Shown here in pieces: positions 7,885 through 13,227 of a stretch of 18,607 nucleotides of DNA. The translations under genes were made by a program, and so were the position numbers. The notes beneath the pieces were generated by a model, which saw only the letters and a list, made by a program, of their open reading frames with translations, ran no database searches and was not told where the DNA came from. The stretch is from assembly GCF_004168205.1 (NCBI RefSeq), contig NZ_RCYB01000042.1:1-18607 (forward strand). Direction: 5' to 3'. Position 1 is the stretch's first letter; each line of letters begins with the position of its first letter. This DNA comes from Catenibacterium sp. co_0103. Its GTDB lineage: Bacteria; Bacillota_I; Bacilli_A; Erysipelotrichales; Coprobacillaceae.

Positions 7885-7912
7885 AGAAGAGTCATCTGAC
7901 TCTTCTTTTTTT
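7885..7912 (+). terminator. Rho-independent terminator after rpsU
   Basis: AGAAGAGTC (7885-7893) pairs with GACTCTTCT (7898-7906) around a 4-base loop ATCT and is followed by seven T. No promoter is visible before phoH, so phoH probably depends on read-through here. Confidence 0.92.
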
Positions 7913-7930
7913 CAATGAAAGGATGATTTT

Positions 7931-8872
7931 ATGGAAAAAGTGATTCAGTTAAGTGATTATAGCTTAGATGCCATTCAATTGTTGTGTGGCCCAAGTGATG
8001 AAAATATCGCTTTATTGGAAGATGAATTCGAGAATGCAATCAATGTCCGTGGTACAGACATTTATTTAGATCATAGTGATCTTGTATTAGAAAAGGTGAT
8101 TCAGGTACTTGCTAAACTTACTAAAAAGGATGTACGTATTTCTAAAAGAGATGTGGTGTACGCAATCAAGTTAGGACGTAATGGTAAGCTTGATGAAATG
8201 GATTCTCTATTTGATATTCATATTGCCCGTACAAGTCATGGCAAGATTATATATCCTAAGACAATGGGGCAGTTAGAATACTATCATTCTTTAAAAGATC
8301 ATGATGTGGTATTTGCGATTGGTCCAGCGGGTACAGGTAAAACATACTTATCTGTAGTGTTTGCTGTACAGGCATTAAAGAATCATGAAGTACAAAAAAT
8401 CATTCTCACTAGACCAGCTGTAGAAGCAGGAGAAAACCTAGGGTTTCTTCCTGGAGACCTTAAAGAAAAGATTGACCCTTACTTAAGACCTCTTTATGAT
8501 GCACTTTATGATATGTTAGGTGCAGAAAATACAGAGAAATTAATTGAAAAGGGTATTATTGAAATAGCGCCACTTGCTTATATGCGTGGGCGTACACTAG
8601 AAGATGCTTATGTTATTTTAGATGAAGCACAAAATACAACAGACAATCAGATGAAGATGTTCCTTACACGTTTAGGTTTTAACTCTAAGATGTGTATTAC
8701 AGGGGATATTACTCAGATTGACTTACCTAAACAGACAACAAATGGTCTCAAACATGCTATGAAGATCTTAGATGGTGTCAAAGGTATTTCCTTTGTTTAC
8801 TTAACAGCACTTGATGTAGTGCGTCATCCAGTTGTTGCTAGAATCATTGAAAAATATGACATGAACAAATAA
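7931..8872 (+). CDS. phoH: PhoH-family ATPase
   Basis: P-loop NTPase of the PhoH/YbeZ family. It is usually found beside the rRNA endonuclease YbeY and is thought to act with it in RNA processing or quality control. Seen (313 aa): an N-terminal domain with a KH-like basic stretch (about 1-100), Walker A GPAGTGKT (131-138), the family segment TRPAVEAGENLGFLPGD (160-176), and Walker B ILDEAQNTT (229-237, D231-E232), all intact. The ribosome-binding site is AAAGGATG, 7-8 bases from the ATG. The usual downstream partners (yqfF, ybeY, dgkA, era) are missing here: mutY follows on the opposite strand 16 bases after the stop. That suggests a rearrangement breakpoint relative to the Bacillus order. 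Confidence 0.95.
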   Translation: MEKVIQLSDYSLDAIQLLCGPSDENIALLEDEFENAINVRGTDIYLDHSDLVLEKVIQVLAKLTKKDVRISKRDVVYAIKLGRNGKLDEMDSLFDIHIARTSHGKIIYPKTMGQLEYYHSLKDHDVVFAIGPAGTGKTYLSVVFAVQALKNHEVQKIILTRPAVEAGENLGFLPGDLKEKIDPYLRPLYDALYDMLGAENTEKLIEKGIIEIAPLAYMRGRTLEDAYVILDEAQNTTDNQMKMFLTRLGFNSKMCITGDITQIDLPKQTTNGLKHAMKILDGVKGISFVYLTALDVVRHPVVARIIEKYDMNK

Positions 8873-8874
8873 GA

Positions 8875-8892
8875 CTGATTATTTCTAATCAG
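8875..8892. terminator. Weak bidirectional hairpin between phoH and mutY
   Basis: CTGATTA (8875-8881) and TAATCAG (8886-8892) form a 7-bp stem with a 4-base loop. It lies between the two convergent stop codons and includes the end of mutY. There is no clear T-run on either side, so termination would be inefficient. Confidence 0.4.
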
Positions 8893-9890
8893 CCTTCATA
8901 ATATTTTAATATCTTTTTATGGGCAGTAGGAATAGTTAATTCCTCCTGCTTATTTTTTGTACAGAAGTCAATAGAACGTTTATTAGCTTTAAATACATAT
9001 ACATGCATATACCATGTACGATGAGTAAATACATGCTTAAAATCCTTTAAATGCGATAATACCTCTAAGTTGATCCCATAGTCTTCTTTAAACGCTTCTA
9101 TAAAGGAATAAGGACTCTCTACTTCATATTGAGGAAGTAAATACATATTTTCTAGCAGCCTATTTTTATTTTTAATAAGCATCACTTCATCATCATATAC
9201 TACAATACCTGTAATATAAGATAAGCTTTTTTTATTTACTTTTTTTATATTAATAGGTAGTACGTCCTGCTTATTTGTCAAATAGGCAATGCATTCCTTT
9301 TGAAGTGGACATTCATTGCAATGAGGGTGAACAGGTAAACATACCGCATTCGCAAAATCCATAATCCCTTGATTAATCTTTGCTGAATCATAACCAATAA
9401 CGAGTTGATTACCTATATCTGTAATTGTCTTCACAGTCTTATTTAACGCAATATTCTCTTCTATCGCATATAATCTACTCAATACTCTTAATGCATTTCC
9501 GTCTACCGCAATATAAGGCTTATGATACGCAAAACTCATAATAGCACTTGCAGTATAGGGTCCTACACCAATAAGCGCGAGAATGTCTTTATACTCCTTA
9601 GGGAATGTATCTTTAATCAGATTAGCACTCTTATGAAGATGCAATGCACGACGATAATACCCTAACCCTTCCCAATACTTATAGACTTCTTCTATTGTTG
9701 CATTCGCAAGTGTTTCTATATCCGGAAATCTTTCAATAAAACGTTTATAATAGGGAATCACTGCAGTGACAGTCGTCTGTTGCAGCATAATCTCACTTAC
9801 CCAGATTTTATAAGGGTCTTTAATATCTCTAAAAGGAAGATCACGTTTATTGACTTCATACCACTTTATTAATTTTTCTTGTATACTCAT
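8889..9890 (-). CDS. mutY: Adenine DNA glycosylase MutY
   Basis: Removes adenine mispaired with 8-oxoguanine, the first step of the GO base-excision repair route. Seen (333 aa from the ATG at 9888-9890): catalytic Glu33 in WVSEIMLQQT, helix-hairpin-helix LIGVGPYTAS (106-115), catalytic Asp130 in AVDGN, the iron-sulphur cluster Cys pattern C-x6-C-x2-C-x5-C (C184, C191, C194, C200), and a C-terminal NUDIX-like 8-oxoG-recognition domain (about 220-333) with FTHRTWYMHVYVF. The HhH has Ile where most family members have Pro (LPGVGPYT). A Met four codons earlier (9900-9902) has no ribosome-binding site and falls at the predicted transcription start, whereas GGTGA lies just before the chosen ATG. 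The gene is a single minus-strand unit. Confidence 0.95.
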   Translation of the reverse strand: MSIQEKLIKWYEVNKRDLPFRDIKDPYKIWVSEIMLQQTTVTAVIPYYKRFIERFPDIETLANATIEEVYKYWEGLGYYRRALHLHKSANLIKDTFPKEYKDILALIGVGPYTASAIMSFAYHKPYIAVDGNALRVLSRLYAIEENIALNKTVKTITDIGNQLVIGYDSAKINQGIMDFANAVCLPVHPHCNECPLQKECIAYLTNKQDVLPINIKKVNKKSLSYITGIVVYDDEVMLIKNKNRLLENMYLLPQYEVESPYSFIEAFKEDYGINLEVLSHLKDFKHVFTHRTWYMHVYVFKANKRSIDFCTKNKQEELTIPTAHKKILKYYEG

Positions 9891-9907
9891 ATAAATCACC
9901 ATGAGTC

Positions 9908-9936
9908 ATTATATAATATGTATGTATTTTTGTCTT
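9908..9936 (-). promoter_or_regulatory. mutY promoter
   Basis: On the minus strand: AAGACA (9931-9936), 17-base spacer, TATAAT (9908-9913). Transcription would start near 9901, about 11 bases before the mutY ATG, which supports the shorter MutY start. It overlaps the darA control region on the other strand. Confidence 0.6.
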
Positions 9937-9942
9937 TGAATA

Positions 9943-9951
9943 TGCTAGAAT
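9943..9951 (+). promoter_or_regulatory. darA promoter (extended -10)
   Basis: TGCTAGAAT (9943-9951) is an extended -10 element; no good -35 is present at the right distance. The start codon is 37 bases downstream. Confidence 0.5.
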
Positions 9952-9988
9952 ATATGTACAAACTAATTCGTATTAGGAGGTCAATAGT

Positions 9989-10315
9989 ATGAAACTGATA
10001 ATTGCGATTGTGAATAATGATGACAGTTCAACTGTCCAGAGCGCTTTAACTGAAGGTGGATTCTTTGTCACAAAGCTTGCTACTTCAGGAGGTTTCTTAA
10101 AGAAAGGTAATACTACATTCTTTGTAGGAACAAATGATGATAAGGTAGATAGCGCTATTGAAATCATTAAAGCCAATGCAAAGAAACGTGTAGAAAAGGA
10201 ACCTACAGTACCACCTACTGAAATGGGTGAATTCTTTACACCAATCATGGTAGATGTACTTGTTGGTGGGGCAACAGTATTTGTAGTTGACGTTGATCGT
10301 TTTGAGAAAATCTAA
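9989..10315 (+). CDS. darA: Cyclic-di-AMP receptor DarA (PII-like)
   Basis: Small trimeric PII-like protein that binds the second messenger c-di-AMP. Family members are known as DarA, PstA or YaaQ, and their downstream target is not settled. Seen (108 aa): ferredoxin-like beta-alpha-beta pattern beginning MKLIIAIVNNDD, a glycine-rich region TSGGFLKKGNTTFFVGT (residues 32-48), a flexible loop around 70-85, and a C-terminal GGATVFVVDVDRFEKI, all characteristic of the family. The length is typical. The ribosome-binding site AGGAGGT (9975-9981) lies seven bases before the ATG. In many Firmicutes the gene sits with tmk and holB; here it is alone, flanked by mutY on the other strand and a strong terminator downstream. 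Confidence 0.95.
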   Translation: MKLIIAIVNNDDSSTVQSALTEGGFFVTKLATSGGFLKKGNTTFFVGTNDDKVDSAIEIIKANAKKRVEKEPTVPPTEMGEFFTPIMVDVLVGGATVFVVDVDRFEKI

Positions 10316-10325
10316 TAATTGAGAA

Positions 10326-10352
10326 AAAAAGGATGGTCAAACCATCCTTTTT
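10326..10352 (+). terminator. Rho-independent terminator after darA
   Basis: A 12-bp perfect stem, AAAAAGGATGGT (10326-10337) with ACCATCCTTTTT (10341-10352), and a 3-base loop. The 3' arm supplies the T-run. No clear promoter lies between it and the next gene at 10380, so read-through may feed folC. Confidence 0.92.
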
Positions 10353-10379
10353 ACTTTAAGATATCAACAGGTGATATAA

Positions 10380-11975
10380 ATGAATGAAAATTTTGAATAT
10401 AAGATTGCAACAAAAGAAGATATAGACGCAATTGTCCAGTTTCTTGCGAAAGATTATTATGAAACATCAAGAGCTTTAAAAGATCCCTGTAAGATGATCT
10501 TTTTAGCCTACAGTGGAGAAGTGATTATAGGTATACTAGAACTCTTAGATCTTTCTAATATATCTTTTGTTTATGTATCAGAAGATTATCAGGATACTCT
10601 TGTACAAGAAGAGCTGCTTGAACTTGCTGAAAGATTTGTTACAAAAGAACTAACTGCTTATACAGATGAAGAACATTTATCTTTTTTTAAGCAGCATGAT
10701 TATAGTGTAGATGTAGAATCTAATGGTCGTTATTTATTGAAGAAGACAATCCCTGTTCTTCCTCGTTTTAGTGATTATGATCAGGTTTTAGCGTTTATTG
10801 AAGCACAAAAGGATCGAGTTTATTCTCTCACAAACTTTAAGAACTTTATGTATGATTTCTATGATCCTCAAACTAAATTAACATGTGTTCATATTGGCGG
10901 TACAAACGGGAAAGGCTCTACAACTAACTATACAAAAGAAGTATTAAAATGTGCAGGCTATAAGGTAGGTACATTTACTTCTCCTGCTTTAGTAAATCGT
11001 TTAGATATTATTCGTGTGAATGATAAACCAATTGATGAAGCGACTATTGTGAGATATGCGAATCGTTATATGGATGATTGGATGGCTTATGAGCTTTCTA
11101 AGTTTGAAATAGAAGTATTTATCGCAGTCATGTATTTTATTGAACAGGGTGTAGATATTGCCATATTTGAAGTAGGGCTTGGTGGGACATTAGATGCCAC
11201 TAATATCATTTCACCAATACTTACAGTCAATACAAATATTGGTTTAGATCATATAAACTTCTTAGGAAATACATATGCGAGTATTGCCAGAAGTAAAGCG
11301 GGAATCATTAAACGTGGTATTCCTTATATGACTGCAGAAAGAAGATCAGAATGCTTAGATATCTTCTATGAAGAAGCCCATAAGCAGCATTCTTATGTTA
11401 TAGAAATAAGAAAACCTAAACATGTCTATTATGGTGCTTCTATTTCTTATGATTATCATGGATATCATATATCTTTATCTACTTCAGCACATTATCAGGT
11501 TACTAACAGTGCACTTGCGATTAATATATTAGAATATATTAGAAAAGAATTCCCATTCAAAGATGCAGATCTAGAAAAAGGAATGCATGATGCAGTATGG
11601 GAAGGACGTTTTGAAACAATTCATCAAAATCCTTTAATTATCCTAGATGGTGCACATAATAGAGAAGGAATGGATGCCTTCTTTGAAAGTGCCCGTGATT
11701 TTAGTGATATTAAAATCATCTTTTCCGCACTAGGAGATAAGGATACTCATCATATGTTAGAAAAATTATTATCTTTATCAAAGGATATTACTGTTACTCA
11801 GTTTGATCATCCTCGCCGTGCAACTGCCAAAGCTCTTGCAGAAGACTTCCCAGTGAAGATTGATGAAGACTGGAAACATGCAGTAGATGAGGCTTATAGT
11901 CATAAAGGTGTTGTATTTATTACAGGTTCTCTCTATTTTATTTCTAAAGTGAGACAATATATCTTATATAAATAA
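10380..11975 (+). CDS. folC: Folylpolyglutamate synthase FolC with N-terminal GNAT-like domain
   Basis: FolC adds glutamates to folates (and in some species to dihydropteroate) using ATP. Seen (531 aa; the usual length is about 430): residues 130-531 carry the complete ligase, with P-loop HIGGTNGKGST (171-181), FTSPALVNRLD (199-209), EVGLGGTLDATN (264-275), NIGLDHINFLG (286-296), the KAGIIK lysine region (306-311), and LDGAHN. Residues 1-125 are extra. They follow the pattern of a GNAT acetyltransferase: an opening IATKEDIDAI helix, a GEVIIGILELL strand pair (46-56), a helix at YQDTLVQEELLELAE (70-84), and a closing FFKQHDYSV. In the acetyl-CoA loop the expected Q-x-x-G-x-G reads Q-D-T-L-V-Q, so the domain is probably inactive. 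The ribosome-binding site AGGTGA precedes the ATG. The stop overlaps the next start in TAATG. Confidence 0.92.
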   Translation: MNENFEYKIATKEDIDAIVQFLAKDYYETSRALKDPCKMIFLAYSGEVIIGILELLDLSNISFVYVSEDYQDTLVQEELLELAERFVTKELTAYTDEEHLSFFKQHDYSVDVESNGRYLLKKTIPVLPRFSDYDQVLAFIEAQKDRVYSLTNFKNFMYDFYDPQTKLTCVHIGGTNGKGSTTNYTKEVLKCAGYKVGTFTSPALVNRLDIIRVNDKPIDEATIVRYANRYMDDWMAYELSKFEIEVFIAVMYFIEQGVDIAIFEVGLGGTLDATNIISPILTVNTNIGLDHINFLGNTYASIARSKAGIIKRGIPYMTAERRSECLDIFYEEAHKQHSYVIEIRKPKHVYYGASISYDYHGYHISLSTSAHYQVTNSALAINILEYIRKEFPFKDADLEKGMHDAVWEGRFETIHQNPLIILDGAHNREGMDAFFESARDFSDIKIIFSALGDKDTHHMLEKLLSLSKDITVTQFDHPRRATAKALAEDFPVKIDEDWKHAVDEAYSHKGVVFITGSLYFISKVRQYILYK

Positions 11976-13072
11976 TGAAGAAATTTATTAAATATAAATG
12001 GCCTGATGAGGTTATTCATGCATTAGGTGATATGGGAATGATTGCGCCTGGAATAATCCAGAAGAAATCGTATAGACTTATTGAGAAGAGTCAATCATTT
12101 ATCTTAAATGTTGATTCTTCCAAAGATCGTCTGTTATCCATTATTCCACCTTTACTTGCATCTATGATTCATGAAGAGAAAACTCAGATTATCTTGCTTG
12201 GACATAAAGAAGAGTTGTTATCATCTTCTTTTGATATGAAAGAATATAATAAATACACACAATATCGTTTTGTTACATCTTATCCTGGTACCAATACATT
12301 TGAAGAATGCCAGACAATTTATAAGGGTATTGATATACTCTTTACTACGCCTTCTAAACTATTAGAATATATGAGAAGACAAGTGATAGATACTAACTTC
12401 GTCTCGTATCTCATTTATCAGGATTCTCATAGCTTTTCTAGTGAAGAAATAAGAGAAATAAAGGAAATCAAGAAACATCTTCCTTTAGACTGTTCAAGTA
12501 TTCTTTATGGACTTCATCATCATGAGTTCTTAAAGAAAAATATTCATACTACATTGCATGTTGATTCTTCTAAGGTAGAATGTACACATTTCTTATGTAA
12601 AGAACCATATTTCAATACAGAAAAGAAACAGATTATATTTGTAGAAAGCTATGAAGATATTCTTTATTATGCTGAAAAACTGAATGTCAATTTTGTGATT
12701 CATCAATTTATGAATCATGCTTCTCAGTATCGCATCATGCATGAGTTTAATAAAAAGGGTGGCCTTTTGATCGTATCTGATATGGCTTCACGCTATTTAT
12801 CTTTGCATTGTGACACAGTGATTCATCTAGGAACGACTCATATAGACCAATATATGTCTCATTTATCCCGTGTTTTAGGTGTGAAGCATTCTTATATCTA
12901 TGATACAAAGTTCACTAAGAAACAGCTTGAAGGAGTCGTTATTACTATTTCAAAAGAGGATTATGATACAAAACATCATCTTCTTTATGAAACAATAACT
13001 AAAAATCCAGACATGCTTCAAACATTACAAACTGATCAATTAATTACGATTATCCATCATTTAGCCCTATAG
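11975..13072 (+). CDS. DEAD-box helicase-like protein lacking ATPase motifs (pseudo-helicase)
   Basis: Seen (365 aa): the order of segments follows both RecA-like domains of a DEAD-box RNA helicase, but the catalytic residues are gone. A Q-motif-like PGIIQKKSYRLI (25-36) is followed by NVDSSKDR (45-52) where AxTGxGKT belongs. TTPSKLLEYM (124-133) matches motif Ib. QDSH (149-152) replaces DEAD, and LYG (178-180) replaces SAT. IIFVESYEDILYYAEKL (220-236) matches motif IV. IVSDMASRYLS (266-276) matches motif V without its Gly and Asp, and HLSRVLG (296-302) replaces HRxGRxxR. Inference: a fold-preserving, catalytically dead relative that may bind RNA or a partner. Its ATG overlaps the folC stop by one base and has no ribosome-binding site of its own, so translation depends on reinitiation after folC. 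It is full length with no internal stops, so it is not a decaying pseudogene. The match is by eye, without a profile search. Confidence 0.75.
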   Translation: MKKFIKYKWPDEVIHALGDMGMIAPGIIQKKSYRLIEKSQSFILNVDSSKDRLLSIIPPLLASMIHEEKTQIILLGHKEELLSSSFDMKEYNKYTQYRFVTSYPGTNTFEECQTIYKGIDILFTTPSKLLEYMRRQVIDTNFVSYLIYQDSHSFSSEEIREIKEIKKHLPLDCSSILYGLHHHEFLKKNIHTTLHVDSSKVECTHFLCKEPYFNTEKKQIIFVESYEDILYYAEKLNVNFVIHQFMNHASQYRIMHEFNKKGGLLIVSDMASRYLSLHCDTVIHLGTTHIDQYMSHLSRVLGVKHSYIYDTKFTKKQLEGVVITISKEDYDTKHHLLYETITKNPDMLQTLQTDQLITIIHHLAL

Positions 13073-13129
13073 GAGAAAAATGTTGTTATTTTTTTAACAA
13101 TAATAATTCCCTTATATAGGGCTTTTTTT
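13063..13129 (+). terminator. Composite terminator after the pseudo-helicase gene
   Basis: Outer stem AGCCCTATA (13063-13071) with TATAGGGCT (13115-13123), followed by seven T (13123-13129). Between the arms is a second hairpin, TTGTTA (13083-13088) with TAACAA (13095-13100). The left outer arm covers the last codons and most of the stop codon. The 3' arm can also fold alone as a weak CCCT/AGGG hairpin. Confidence 0.7.
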
Positions 13130-13152
13130 AAATGTGTAATCAATTACAGAAA

Positions 13153-13166
13153 AGAAAGCGTTTGCA
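13153..13166. promoter_or_regulatory. Likely cre site (CcpA operator) at ppdK
   Basis: AGAAAGCGTTTGCA matches the catabolite-responsive consensus TGNAARCGNWWWCA at 12 of 14 positions, including the central CG. It overlaps the -35 box of the ppdK promoter (13162-13167), a position where CcpA would repress. Confidence 0.6.
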
Positions 13167-13190
13167 AGTAAGCCCTTACAAGTGTATAAT
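13162..13190 (+). promoter_or_regulatory. ppdK promoter
   Basis: TTGCAA (13162-13167), 17-base spacer, TATAAT (13185-13190). The predicted start near 13197 gives a leader of about 30 bases and rules out the GTG at 13198 as the start codon. Confidence 0.85.
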
Positions 13191-13227
13191 GAAATAAGTG
13201 AAAAGACATAAGGAGGATTTAGTAGTT

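Noticed and set aside
9973..10248. Minus-strand open frame of 91 residues opposite darA
   Set aside because: It is a mirror frame of a conserved gene, with no ribosome-binding site or recognisable domain.
13198..13227. Ten-residue longer ppdK starting at GTG 13198
   Set aside because: The GTG lies at the predicted transcription start and has no ribosome-binding site; AAGGAGG points to the ATG at 13228, and His455/Cys832 then match the known numbering closely.
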